A stretch of 64,000 nt of DNA from the NCBI RefSeq assembly GCF_000143415.4, contig NW_003314278.1, positions 140,371-204,370 on the forward strand, given 5' to 3'. The notes under the pieces are model-generated. The model was not told the origin of the DNA and searched no databases. It was given only the letters and a program-made list of their open reading frames with translations. A program made the position numbers and the translations under genes. Shown in pieces: positions 36,651-47,028 of this stretch; within the stretch, counting starts at the first letter, position 1; every line of letters begins with the position of its first letter. This DNA is from Selaginella moellendorffii. Taxonomy: Eukaryota > Streptophyta > Lycopodiopsida > Selaginellales > Selaginellaceae.

Positions 36651-37175
36651 TCACGCGCCTGGGGCGACGTCCTGGGATTTCTGCTGGAGGTAGCCTGTGA
36701 CATTGGATCCATACTCGCGCGCCTTCTCGGTCATCTGTGTGGCGGTGTCCATGAGGCGATGCCGCGCGGCTTCGATCTGATCGGTGCCCACCGGATGCCG
36801 CCCTTTCGCGTACTTGTAGATCCAGGTGACGGCCGCGACGCAAGAGGCGACGAAGGCGATGGTGGAGAGGATCCCGCCGGTGACGACGATGGCGAGAATT
36901 CCCAGCGGCACGAGGATGGGGCTGAAGAGCAGGAAGATTGGAGTGCCGATGACGAGGAAGACGATGGTGGCCAGGATCATGGCGCCGCCCATGGCCGCCA
37001 GCGTGAGGCCGCCAAGAGCCAGCGTGGCGATCCCGATGAGCTGCTGGGAGCTGGGCGCGTGCTCCTTGACGCGCTCCACCAGGCCGCGCGAGTGTTCTTG
37101 GATGCGCCCGGCCTGATCCTTGGCTTGATCCTTGGTCTTGTCCACGGCTCTCGAGGCCTGGTGGTGATCGCCCAT
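36651..37175 (-). CDS. oleosin
   Basis: Oil-body surface protein, 174 residues, one exon. The start MGDHHQASRA was chosen because the upstream frame is only RE/RA low-complexity sequence. The amphipathic N terminus (residues 1-50) is followed by a hydrophobic hairpin of about 70 residues carrying the proline knot PIFLLFSPILVP, and an amphipathic C-terminal arm with GRHPVGTDQIEAARHRL and MTEKAREYGSNVTGYLQQ. It ends SQDVAPGA, as in the other two oleosins here. Divergently transcribed from the oleosin at 37797. Confidence 0.95.
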   Translation of the reverse strand: MGDHHQASRAVDKTKDQAKDQAGRIQEHSRGLVERVKEHAPSSQQLIGIATLALGGLTLAAMGGAMILATIVFLVIGTPIFLLFSPILVPLGILAIVVTGGILSTIAFVASCVAAVTWIYKYAKGRHPVGTDQIEAARHRLMDTATQMTEKAREYGSNVTGYLQQKSQDVAPGA

Positions 37176-37589
37176 GGTGACAATCGCGATCCGAGAGGAA
37201 GAGGAATGAAGAGAAAGACTTGTTCTTGCGATGCTCTCTCGCGCTCGCTCTCTCTCGCGCTCTCGCCAAGAACAAGAAGCTCTCAAAACTTAAAAAAGAT
37301 TTGTTTGGAGATTTTCTTGGGCCATTTGGCTCATTCTCGCGTTTAGAAACTGCCACATTTTGACAAAAATGGCAAAAAAGAAATAAAAGGGGAGCGATTT
37401 CCTTGCATGGTTTTTTGGCCCCTGGCATTATCCACCCACCACTCCAGTTCTCCAAACATTTCATTCTCCATTTTTTTTACCTTACCCGGTCGGTTTTTAC
37501 CCGGGCGGTGGGTTGAAAACGAAGAACTGACGTTGATTCCTGACAGGATCGAGCGCGAATCTGGAGCATAACGCTCGAATCACTCGCCC

Positions 37590-37616
37590 GTTGACTGTCG
37601 CTGACTGACAGTCAAC
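37590..37616. promoter_or_regulatory. perfect 10-bp inverted repeat with W-box cores
   Basis: GTTGACTGTC, a 7-bp spacer, then GACAGTCAAC. Each arm contains TTGAC, the WRKY W-box core. It lies in the 621-bp region between the divergent oleosins. Confidence 0.6.
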
Positions 37617-37670
37617 TAAAGTCAAACCCCCGCATGGCGCGGACCAAGTGTCGCCGCGCCCCTCGCACTG

Positions 37671-37678
37671 CATGCATG
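37671..37678 (+). promoter_or_regulatory. RY motif CATGCATG upstream of oleosin
   Basis: CATGCATG lies about 120 bp before the oleosin ATG at 37797 and just upstream of a TATA-like GTATTTAAG (37688-37696). In seed plants the RY motif binds B3 factors (ABI3, FUS3, LEC2). Confidence 0.7.
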
Positions 37679-37796
37679 CAAGGCTCGTATTTAAGAAATA
37701 GAGCAAAGTTTCTTTTCTTGGAGCTCCGGTTGGATCGTCGAGTCGATCGATCGGTTTCGTTTTTCACGCCCGCGAGGAGAAATAACTTGGGCTGCC

Positions 37797-38282
37797 ATGG
37801 CGGAGCGAGCGACGGATCGAGCTCGCGAGCACGCTGGCCGCGCGCAAGAGCAGGCCCGGGGCATGATGCAGAAGATCCAGGAGCGATCGCCCAATTCCAA
37901 GCAGGTGTTGGGGCTCTTGACAATCATCACTGGAGTGGTGGTGGCGCTCGTCATCGGCGGCGTCACGCTGGGAGGAACTGTCTTAACTCTGCTCCTCGCA
38001 TCGCCGGTTTTTCTCCTCCTTAGCCCGGTTCTCGTCCCCATTGGCATCGTCATCGCGCTTGCTACTGGCGGATTTCTCTCGGCCAGCGCCGTGTTTGTGG
38101 GATTTTGCTCCGTGGTATCTTGGCTCTACAACTACGCTCGCGGCCGGCATCCCGTGGGAGCCGATCAAATCGACGCTGCCAAGCACAGGATTGCCGACAC
38201 TGCTAGCCATGTAACCGAGAAGGCTCGCGAGGTGACGGGGTATTTGCAATCTAGAGTTCCAGAGGCTGCTCCAGGTGCTTGA
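37797..38282 (+). CDS. oleosin
   Basis: Second oleosin, 161 residues, one exon, divergent from the first with 621 bp between start codons. N terminus MAERATDRAREHAGRAQEQA; hydrophobic hairpin with proline knot PVFLLLSPVLVP; C-terminal arm GRHPVGADQIDAAKHRIADT, ending PEAAPGA. The C-terminal half is closer to the oleosin at 47029 than to its divergent neighbour. RY and TATA motifs lie upstream. Confidence 0.96.
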   Translation: MAERATDRAREHAGRAQEQARGMMQKIQERSPNSKQVLGLLTIITGVVVALVIGGVTLGGTVLTLLLASPVFLLLSPVLVPIGIVIALATGGFLSASAVFVGFCSVVSWLYNYARGRHPVGADQIDAAKHRIADTASHVTEKAREVTGYLQSRVPEAAPGA

Positions 38283-38427
38283 TCATCTTGAAAAAAGGAG
38301 TGAGAATGAGATCGTTCTGTATCGATGGTTTTTGTTCATCGTCCCCCTTTTGTTGTTGATAAGAAAGTTGAAGAATAAAATTCTTTTGCTTGTACTACAT
38401 TCCCAACGATTCATCCAGATCATACGA

Positions 38428-40302
38428 TCAAGATGATACAGGGAGTTTCTGCAAACCCATACGGCGCCCTTGATCAGAGCAAACGTTTGCAAGCAAAAGA
38501 TATGGCGATTCTTCCTTCGTCTCCATCCTAAACACGCTTTCAGCGATCCGGCGAGCTCTCTCGCCATCGCCATGAAGCTTGCAAGCAGCAAGCAGTGCCA
38601 CCCAAGCCACCATCTCCGACTCCAAACCCACAGCTCTAACCATCTCCTCGGCGTCGTCCAGCCTTCCAGATCGCCCTAGCATATCAACCAAGCAAACGAA
38701 GTGATCCACCGTGTGGATCAAGCCAAAGTCCTGCTCGATCGAGGAAAAGTAAGCCTTGCTCTCCTCCAGCTTTCCAGAGTGACAACACGCATACAAAACC
38801 CCCGCTAGCGTTACTTCGTTTGGTCCGACACCATCGTTACACATCGCCCAGAAGAGCTCCAGTGGTTCTTTGGTATGCCCGGCTTGGGCATACGCAAGCA
38901 TGAGAGACGTCCAGCATATAACGTCGGGCTTGGAAACTCTGGCAAAGGCCTTGCGAGCACCCGCTAAGCTCCCGCATCGTTTATACATATCGATCAAACT
39001 GGTCCCAATGGTAGCATTCGACTCAAACCCACAGCCCAACACCACCTCGTCAAGAGCTTTTCCGAGTTTCAGATCTGGAATGCTAGCACAGGCATCAAGA
39101 ACGATCACGAAGGTAACTTCGTTGCAAGAAATTCCCTCAAGTACCATAAGCTTGAAAAGCCCAATTGCAGATTCTGCATGCCCGGCTTGGGCATATGCAG
39201 AAAGAAGAGAGTTCCAGGCTATTAAGTTCTCCTTCGGCATTTGCGAAAAGATCTCAAAAGCCTCTAATAAGAGCAAGATCTTGGTGTAAGTTGTGAGCAT
39301 TAGAAACCAAGTTGTGCTATCTCGAAAAGTCATTTGATCAAAAAGTTGTCTTGCTTGAACAAGATACCCGTTCTGGGCATATGCTGTTACTAGAGCGTTC
39401 CATGACACTACATTCTTTACGAGCATCTTATCAAAGATTTGCTTGGCTCTGTGTAGGTCGCCCTCGTCACCATACGCGGTGATCATACACGTCCAAGCAA
39501 CAACATCGGGCTTCTTGATCTTTGAGAACAAATTCTTGGCTTCGTCAATATGCCCGGATTGGGCATAAGCTACAACCATGGAAGTCATGGCCACCAAATT
39601 CACGTCCTCCATTCTCCAAAACACTGCCTCTGCGTGATACAAATTACCAAACTCCCCATACATCCTGATAAGAGCGCTAGCCACCACCACATTCCTCGCG
39701 GCAAATCCACTCGCGATGGCTTCCTCGTGGATCAATCCTCCAAGCTTTGGATCCCCAAGAGCTGTGCAAGCCTCTAGCAGGCTCACAAAGCATCGCCCAC
39801 TCGGCCTAAATCCCTCCACGTCCATCCGAAGGAACCAATCCACTGCCTCTGGGAATCGCCTGTTCTTGACGAGCATCGAGACGATCGAGGCCCACGAGAC
39901 CGCGTTGCGCTGTGGAGCTCGCTCGAAGATCTGCCAGCATTGATCCAAGAGCCCCTCTCGGGCATACGCTGCGAGAAGGGAATTCCACGAGACGACGTCC
40001 CTCTGGGGCATTCGATCGAAGAAGAGCTGGGCGTTCTTCACATCCCCGGCCTGGGCATAAGCGCCGAGCATCAGATTCCACGAGAAGATGTTGGGCTGAT
40101 CGATCCGGCTGAAGACGCGCTGCGCGTCCTCGATGCTGCCGCACCGCCCAAACATCTCGATCAGGAGATTAGAGAGGTAGCGATCACGAGGAATCGCTCC
40201 TCCGGCCGCTACCACCGACGAGTGAATCCCCCAGGCCTGTTCTAAATCCTTGCACTCCCTCGCGAGAGAGGCGTAGTGATCTACTCTTGCTAGATTCCTC
40301 AT
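38428..40302 (-). CDS. PPR protein, PLS class, truncated C terminus
   Basis: Organelle RNA-binding protein of the pentatricopeptide family; a single exon of 624 residues. About 15 repeats alternate P, L and S types, with recurring SWN-LLAAYAR and AYAQAGH motifs. The E-type end begins (LVDMLGRSGRLDDAEEMV, VAWVALLAACKLHGD) but stops shortly after SPYLLLANVCSDQG, where E+ and DYW domains would follow. The last ten residues do not look like family sequence, so the 3' end may be cut or frameshifted. No clear transit peptide is seen. Head-to-head with MTOPVIB (111 bp between start codons). Confidence 0.92.
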   Translation of the reverse strand: MRNLARVDHYASLARECKDLEQAWGIHSSVVAAGGAIPRDRYLSNLLIEMFGRCGSIEDAQRVFSRIDQPNIFSWNLMLGAYAQAGDVKNAQLFFDRMPQRDVVSWNSLLAAYAREGLLDQCWQIFERAPQRNAVSWASIVSMLVKNRRFPEAVDWFLRMDVEGFRPSGRCFVSLLEACTALGDPKLGGLIHEEAIASGFAARNVVVASALIRMYGEFGNLYHAEAVFWRMEDVNLVAMTSMVVAYAQSGHIDEAKNLFSKIKKPDVVAWTCMITAYGDEGDLHRAKQIFDKMLVKNVVSWNALVTAYAQNGYLVQARQLFDQMTFRDSTTWFLMLTTYTKILLLLEAFEIFSQMPKENLIAWNSLLSAYAQAGHAESAIGLFKLMVLEGISCNEVTFVIVLDACASIPDLKLGKALDEVVLGCGFESNATIGTSLIDMYKRCGSLAGARKAFARVSKPDVICWTSLMLAYAQAGHTKEPLELFWAMCNDGVGPNEVTLAGVLYACCHSGKLEESKAYFSSIEQDFGLIHTVDHFVCLVDMLGRSGRLDDAEEMVRAVGLESEMVAWVALLAACKLHGDGERARRIAESVFRMETKEESPYLLLANVCSDQGRRMGLQKLPVSS

Positions 40303-40413
40303 TCGCGCTGCTCTTCAATGGCGATGATCGCAGCGTTATCTTCCATAGCCATTTTGTTTGAGTGTTCTTCCCGCCCTAGGGTTTAGGAAATTTGGAGAGA
40401 GAACTTTTTGGCG
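40303..40413. promoter_or_regulatory. shared 111-bp promoter, PPR gene and MTOPVIB
   Basis: The start codons of the two divergent genes are only 111 bp apart, so this interval must hold both core promoters. It contains cctagggtttagg (telo-box-like) near 40373-40387. Confidence 0.6.
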
Positions 40414-42303
40414 ATGGCGGTGTTTGAGGCGCCAGCGCCGATGCAAGCGGTAAGCTCATCGCGCCTGCGCATATCGATCGATCGCGTCTTTCTTGCAAAT
40501 GTAGGTGATCGGGAGCGCTATTTCTCGATGCCGGAGTGCGAGCAATCCTGGAGCTTTGATTTCGGTCACTCTTTCTTGCATCGATGCTTGCGATGGCGTG
40601 GATCGCTCCAAATTCAGCTTCTCTGGTTCTTAATTCCTCTTTTTTTCTTCTTCTTGTTTTCGCTGTATTGAGCGATGATCTTGCAGTCTCGGATACCGGT
40701 CTCAGCGTTACTGGCAAAGCGATGGATGATTTTTGCCACCTCGTTGTTGCGAATCCTCCTATCTTGGATCATGCTGAAATTCTCTGGGGTAAGAACGTTG
40801 GTGCTCTAATTGTCACTATTTTCATTATTTTTGTTTTGTTCCAGATAGAGTGCTCGAGGTTTCCACCCCGGGTATGATCTATAGTCATTCAAGTGATCTA
40901 TAGCATTGGATTTTTTTTCTTGCCAGATCCCATCGAGAAGAAAATGCGTAACTACCAATTGCGATTCACCGACGCTAGCGGCCTCCAGATTCTAGAACTC
41001 CGACCGCAATGGAGAGAAAAGCGGTAAGTACTCACAGAAAATGATTCGACGCCTTTAGCATTGGAAATTTCAGAACGCTAGTGTCAATGGACATTGAAGG
41101 CCCGACGCTGGAAACGGTGTCATCCTTCAGGAATTTGCTGGAGAAGGTCAGTAAAACTATCGATGATATACTTTTCTTGAGCTTACCAGGTTTCTCTTCA
41201 GTTTTCCCTTCCAATTATCGAAGTGTCCCTGGAATGGCACTACGTTAATTGTCGAGGCGAGCGCGACACTTACCAGAGTCGAGAGGTCCTGACAAGAGAA
41301 CCATCGGAGCTTGATGAGCTTGCGACAGGCTTTGCACACTATTTGCACAATAGTCGCCTTTCGGAAGCGGATCGTGTAGCTGGTATACATGTCAACATTG
41401 GAAGGGGTGGCTCGGACAACATTGGTTCTAGTCTACATGCATGTGTAGCTATTACTGAACCACTGACGACGGTGTCTTCAAAAACGAAGGTTTGTAAAAT
41501 CTAAAATGAAACGCTTATAAACTCGGTCTTGTGTTGCAGATTATGTACTTCGAAGATTTTGCGTACACTCCAGTGCCTTCGGCGATGCAGCAGTTTTTGT
41601 CGAAGGTTGACTGGATGAAGTTTAATCTCCCAGTACAGTCTGTCGACACAGAGACGGCTACTATCACTTGGGAGTGTTCCAGACACGAGTCGATTGATCT
41701 TGTTCTCCACAAGGTCACGAAAAATATCCTGTTGAAAGACATCTTGATTTTGGTATATCGTCCTTGACTGCTTTCTTAACCTGGACGGAGATTGAACGCT
41801 AGATGTGAAGCGAAACAGGTGAAACGGGCTATTGAAGGAGCTCTTCATGACTTGAAACTAAAACTGCCTCATCGTTTGGCGAGCCCCCAAGCAATCAAGG
41901 TAGCTTCCAAATTATTTTTTCTTTCTTCGTTTCTCGTTTCTTAGCCACATCGTCTGTGCAGATGATGTCGTGCGTTCCAGACCTCTCTAGATGCATTGCA
42001 GGACTGATCAAGTCCTCCACAGACGCATCGTTCCAAGCCCAGTGCGCATCACTGTTGGGACTGCTACCGTCAGAGACTCACAAACTAGAAGGCCAGATCA
42101 GTGACAAGCTGAGTTCAATCGTTATAGACACTGACAATTCAAACTCCGGAAAACTAATCGCCTACGACAACTTAGCAAAAGAAGCCGGCAGTGACACTGA
42201 CAACTCAAACACGGGAAAACTAATCACCTACGAAAACTTAGCAATCGAAGCCAGCAGTGACACCGACAAGTCTGATGCTGAAGACTTCTTTACAATTCCA
42301 TAA
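40414..42303 (+). CDS. MTOPVIB: meiotic topoisomerase VI B-like protein
   Basis: Partner of SPO11-1/SPO11-2 in the complex that makes meiotic DNA double-strand breaks. Ten exons: 40414-40449, 40505-40625, 40687-40788, 40845-40871, 40927-41023, 41074-41146, 41190-41489, 41540-41752, 41819-41899, 41962-42303; 1392 nt, 463 residues. The GHKL-like region has ISRCRSASNPGALISVTLS and FSVSDTGLSVTGKAMDDF. The transducer part has MYFEDFAYTPVPSAMQQFL and CVPDLSRCIAGLIKSSTDAS followed by QCASLLGLLP. These match plant MTOPVIB blocks; assignment rests on remembered family sequence. The C-terminal tail is a tandem 22-residue repeat. Confidence 0.85.
42127..42300 (+). repeat. 66-bp coding tandem repeat in the MTOPVIB tail
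   Basis: Units at 42127-42192 and 42193-42258, with a partial third from 42259. Each encodes 22 residues of the form DTDNSN-GKLI-Y-NLA-EA-S. The repeat preserves the frame up to the stop codon. Confidence 0.9.
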
Positions 42304-42381
42304 GAGAGGTAAGTCACATGGTTTTGATACACTTCTCTAACTGATCTGTGTAGTGGCTTTGATCTTCGGAGATCGGATGGG

Positions 42382-44751
42382 ATGGCTCTGGTATTGACAG
42401 TTCAAGTGGGTCTAGCCGACAACGACAAGGATCTCGGACAGGAGAGGTTCTGCAGTAATACCGAAGCTTACGCGGCTCTTCTCCGACGCTGTGCGAACGA
42501 GAGAAACTTGGTCGATGGGAAACGTGTACACGAACATCTCCGACGCTACGGTTACGAGAATGAGACCTTTCTCGGCAATCTTCTCGTCCAGATGTACGGG
42601 AAGTGTAGCAGCATCGACGACGCCGCCCTCGCCTTTGACAGCATCCGCAAGAAAGATCTCTTCTCTTGGAACATCATGATCGCTGCATTCGCCGAGAATG
42701 GCTGCTTGGATCGGGCCGTGGGTGTTTTCAAGGCGATGCCGGACAGAGACGTGGTCTCCTGGAATGCCGTGATAGCAGCGTACGCAAACAACGGTCAGCT
42801 CGACGGGGCGTTTCAGATTTTTGCAAAGGTGCCGCAGAAAAACGCAGTGTCATGGAACGTCTTGATCGCGGCGTATGCCCAGAACGGGTACCACAGAATG
42901 GCGTTCATCCTGTTCTGGACAATGAGCTTCGATGGCACCAGGCCAAACGAGATCAGCTTCATCAACATCCTCGAGTTGTGCTCGATCGGCCAAGGCAGGA
43001 TCATTCACTCGGTCCTGGTGAGCACCGGATTGCTGGTAGCGTCTGCCAAAGTCGCCAACGCAGTGATCACCATGTTTGGGGAGTGTGGAAGCGTGGAAGA
43101 AGCCGAGCTCGTGTTCCAGGGAGTGGAAGATCGCGACGTTGTCACTTGGACCGCGATGGTGGCGGCGTATGCTCAGAACGGACAGATGGACGAAGCGAGA
43201 AGTCTGTTCGATCGAATGCCGGTGAAGAACGTCGTGTCGTGGAACGCGATGATCTCCGCGTATGCGCAAGCCGGGCATACTGACGAAGCTCTGGAGGTTT
43301 TCGAGCTCATGGAGCCGGCCAGGATCAAGCGCAACAGGGGGACTTTTGTGGCTGTTCTTGCCGCTGGCCTCGACTTGGAGCAAGGGAAGAAGATCCACGA
43401 CAGCGTTCACTCGAGTGGATTGGAAAGGAACGAGATGGTCGCGACAGCGCTGCTGAGCATGTATGGAGCTTGTGGAAGCACCGATGACGCCAGGCAGGTG
43501 TTCGAGCAGGTCCCGAAGCTCGATTTGGTTTGCTGGAACGCGATGATCACAGCCTACGTCCAGAACGATCGAGGCCGGGAGGCGCTCGAGATCTTCCACC
43601 GGCTGGAAATGGAAGGCGTCAAATGCAACGAAGTCACTTACCTTGCGGCTCTCGACGCCTGCGCCTGCCTCGCGGTCCAGTCCGAAGGAAGATCGCTCCA
43701 CAAGAGAGTCTCCGAGGCCGGGTTGCTGCTCACGAGCTTCAAGGTGGCGAACTCTCTCATCAACATGTATGGGAAGTCCGGGAACCTTGAAGCCGCGGAG
43801 GAGATCTTCGAGAGCATGCCGAGCCGGGACATCTCCTCGTGGAACGTTTTGCTGACGGTCTATGGACACAACGGGCTGGGGGACTTGGCGGTGGACCGTT
43901 TCACGGAGTCGTGCTTGGAAGGCTTTGAGCCGGACTCCATCACTTTCCTGGCGGTGCTCCAAGCTTGCAGCCATGCCGGACTGCTCGACACCGGCGTGGA
44001 GCTGCTGGTCTCGATCCAGGAGGACTGGGGCATTGATCCGACGCAGTACCACTACCTCTGCGTCGTGGATCTGCTGGGACGATCCGGAGAGCTTGTCAGG
44101 GCCGAGGCTTTGATCAACAGCATGCCTTTCGAGCCGGAGGAGGGAGCGTGGAGATCGCTCCTCGGGGGGTGCCGGGTGAACAGCGACGTTGGTCGAGGCG
44201 AGCGAGCGACGCAGAGGTTGCTGGTGATGTCGGAGGATTCGTCGCCTTACGTGCTCATGGCCAACATCTACGCGAGCATCAGGAACTTCGATCTGGCCGA
44301 GAGGCTGAGGAGCGTCATGGCGGATCGAAACGTGAAGAAGCAGCCGGGGCTCAGCTGGATCGAAGTGAGGGGGCGGATCCACACTTTCGCCGCGAATGAC
44401 AAGCTCCATGCCAGGAAGGAAGAGATCTACGCTGGACTGGATCGGCTCTTTGTGGAGCTCCAGCGAGAAGGATATCGGCCGGACACGAGAGTGGCGCTCT
44501 ACGATGTGGAGGAGGAGAAGAAAGTGAGGATGCTGCTCCATCACAGCGAGAAGCTGGCCATCATGTTTGGATTGATGAGCACACCGGATGGAAGTCCTCT
44601 GTTCGTGCTCAAGAACTTGAGAGTTTGCGCGGATTGTCACGCCGCCACCAAGATCATCGCCAAGATCACCAAGAGGAAGATCGTGATGAGGGACGCGAGT
44701 CGATTCCACCACTTTGAGAATGGTAAATGCTCGTGCTGTGACTATTGGTAG
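42382..44751 (+). CDS. PPR-DYW protein (C-to-U RNA editing type)
   Basis: Single-exon, 789-residue PLS-class PPR protein with complete E, E+ and DYW domains; expected to act in mitochondria or plastids in cytidine-to-uridine RNA editing. About 15 repeats (SWNVLIAAYAQNG, VVTWTAMVAAYAQNG). The E region has PEEGAWRSLLGGCRVNSD and KKQPGLSWIEVRGRIHTF. The DYW deaminase has the zinc-binding HSEKLA, CADCH and the ending CSCCDYW. The first ATG gives MALVLTVQVGLADNDKD; no strong organelle presequence is visible. It starts 78 bp after the MTOPVIB stop on the same strand. Confidence 0.95.
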   Translation: MALVLTVQVGLADNDKDLGQERFCSNTEAYAALLRRCANERNLVDGKRVHEHLRRYGYENETFLGNLLVQMYGKCSSIDDAALAFDSIRKKDLFSWNIMIAAFAENGCLDRAVGVFKAMPDRDVVSWNAVIAAYANNGQLDGAFQIFAKVPQKNAVSWNVLIAAYAQNGYHRMAFILFWTMSFDGTRPNEISFINILELCSIGQGRIIHSVLVSTGLLVASAKVANAVITMFGECGSVEEAELVFQGVEDRDVVTWTAMVAAYAQNGQMDEARSLFDRMPVKNVVSWNAMISAYAQAGHTDEALEVFELMEPARIKRNRGTFVAVLAAGLDLEQGKKIHDSVHSSGLERNEMVATALLSMYGACGSTDDARQVFEQVPKLDLVCWNAMITAYVQNDRGREALEIFHRLEMEGVKCNEVTYLAALDACACLAVQSEGRSLHKRVSEAGLLLTSFKVANSLINMYGKSGNLEAAEEIFESMPSRDISSWNVLLTVYGHNGLGDLAVDRFTESCLEGFEPDSITFLAVLQACSHAGLLDTGVELLVSIQEDWGIDPTQYHYLCVVDLLGRSGELVRAEALINSMPFEPEEGAWRSLLGGCRVNSDVGRGERATQRLLVMSEDSSPYVLMANIYASIRNFDLAERLRSVMADRNVKKQPGLSWIEVRGRIHTFAANDKLHARKEEIYAGLDRLFVELQREGYRPDTRVALYDVEEEKKVRMLLHHSEKLAIMFGLMSTPDGSPLFVLKNLRVCADCHAATKIIAKITKRKIVMRDASRFHHFENGKCSCCDYW

Positions 44752-44913
44752 CCCTCATTTTTAAATAGGTTTGCGCGCGAAGTTTAAATTCAAAAGCCTT
44801 AAATCGCGGGAAAAGTCAAATGTATTTAATCTCAAGAACCCTAAAAAAAGGAGAACAAGCGGAGGTACGTACGTCACAGGCATTTAATTTAGCGCTTAGA
44901 TCCGCGAAAGAAG

Positions 44914-46363
44914 CTACGCTGCTCGATCCAGCTTGAGAGATTCCACAAACTCTTCCAGGGATTTGTGAGATGTTCCTCCGGGCGCCACGGCGCGTTGACC
45001 GGCGATTCTCATTCTTGCGACACTTCTTCTCGCCCATTTGCCCTCTTTTCCCTGCATCAGCTTGACCACGGCGCTGGAAATCGCTGTAGCGTCCATGGCG
45101 GCGTCGAATGGCACGCCGATCTTCCAGATGTCCGTGATGAATTTCTGGTTGAGATTCTGCTCGGCCATGCAAGGCCATCCCAGCATTGGAACTCCGCTCC
45201 AGATGCTCTCCAGGACGGAATTCCAGCCGCAGTGCGTGAGAAATCCTCCCACCGCGTCGTGCTGGAGCACTTGGAGCTGTGGTGCCCATGGAACAACTAG
45301 TCCTTTCTCCAGAGCTTTCGCTCTCTCCTGGAACTTTTCCATGAAGTCCTCGTCTTTGTCTTCCACCAAGTTGGTTCTAAACACCCAAACAAAATCTATG
45401 CCGCTGGCCTCCAAGCCTCTCGCGAGCTCCTTGATCGAGCGCATGGAATCTATCCCCGCCACCGTTCCAAACGAGACATAGAGCACCGAAGCTTTCTTCT
45501 TGTTGTTCAGCCACTTAAGTATCGCTCCTGTGTCTTTGGCTGTTTCCAGGGAGGAGGACGAGCTTGGCAGCATCGGACCGAGCACCACTAACTCATGCTC
45601 GACGAACTGGCGGAGAGCAGCGATGGCTTCCACCTCTATCTCGTTAAAGGTATTCGTGACAACCCAGGAAGCCTTGAGATTGTTCCTAATGGAGCTCTGG
45701 CTTAGTTTGAAACCAGGATCTGCTGGACTTTCCTCATGGAGTGCGAATGGGAGCTCCCTCGCTCGCAGCCGTGGAACTCCTTCGAGATATGGAATGAACT
45801 CGTCCTTTGTTTCCTCTGGTAAGTTCACAAGACTTAGTACGTTCTATAGGTACTCTCTTACACTTACCTCGCAGAGGGACGCATCCGCTGGAAACTAAAT
45901 CTGGCGCATGGATCATTAACAGCAAGAATGCCGCATTCGAAGTCCAAAAGGCAGCTCTCGGAAGATGGAGTTTTGCCGCGACTTCGCCCGTCCAGTCCAG
46001 GAGGAAATCAGAGACTAGACAAGCAACTCGCTGCTCTTGATTGAGTATTTCCTCCAGCAGCCTTTCAAACGTTCCTCGCAAACTGTGCATGAGAGTTATC
46101 GCCTCCCAGATGGCTTCTATGCCGGTTTTCTTGGTATCTCCTTGCCCTTCCAACTGATCATCTGGAATGCTAACGAACTTGAGTGTGCTTGCAGAGTCGG
46201 GCATAGTCTCGCTGATTGCTCGGAGAACTCTCGATTGTGTTCTTCTGGTGGTGACGAACGTGACTTTGAGGCCCTGCGAGACAAGACGAGCAGCAAAGTG
46301 AAGCATGGGAGTTATGTGCCCCATTACAGGTAATGGAAACACGACGACCGTACTGCTCTCCAT
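44914..46363 (-). CDS. UDP-glycosyltransferase, family 1
   Basis: Another plant family-1 glycosyltransferase, clearly divergent from the cluster at 20-29 kb. Exon 1 is 46363-45868, exon 2 is 45815-44914, with a 52-bp intron in the same region as in the other gene; 1398 nt, 465 residues. Start MESSTVVVFPLPVMGHITPM with the catalytic His. PSPG box: WAPQLQVLQHDAVGG, HCGWNSVLES, GWPCMAEQ. The C terminus LEEFVESLKLDRAA is complete. Acceptor unknown. Confidence 0.93.
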
Positions 46364-47028
46364 TGGAGTTCTCTACACTCTTCTACTGCAGAATGCCTAC
46401 ACAGATCCACAAATCTACTGGCGAGCAGAGTGGATAAATACTAGAGGCGAGCTGGCTCAGCGACAAATCGCATTGCCGCGGCATCTACAGAAGCGTCTAC
46501 TGTGGGTGATCCTGTTTTAATCTTCATCTTCGGCAGGGAATTGACAACTAGCCATTCGTATTTTTGTGTACTCAAATCGGATTTCCTCCAACACGCTATG
46601 AAGAGTAAGTCAACGATTCCCCAACGTCCGATGTTATCTTGATATGATACTGGTTTTCGTTTTTCCAGTGTTCGTATGGCTTTAGAACTTCACAAAGACT
46701 TGGCTTAGTAAATTTCATGGTGGGGACAAGTGGAACGAACCAGCAAAAGTGGCATGTTTTCACAGCAGACAATTCAACGTGTCAAGAGTCTATATAAAAT
46801 GGTAAGAGCTCCTTTGTTTTCATTTGAGAACTTGGGATCGAAAATAAAGAGTTTCTTTTGTTGTGTATTGTCCAGGTACAAACGAACAGGAGAAAAGAAC
46901 AAAAAGAAAATCGCGCTACCGCATTTATTTCTGCTACAACTCTAGAAGAAGAAGAATCCGTCCCATGCAAGCAAAAACCAGAAAAGAACCTCCTCTACCG
47001 GCACAGAAGATCAAAAAAGGAGAGCTTT
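46364..47028. other. intergenic, nothing recognised
   Basis: Between the glycosyltransferase start and the oleosin stop. Only short frames and an A-rich stretch near 46880-46910. Confidence 0.4.

Noticed and set aside
42850-44712. 620-codon minus-strand frame opposite the PPR-DYW gene
   Set aside because: Shadow of a long intron-free coding exon; composition rich in His, Arg and Leu with no domain.
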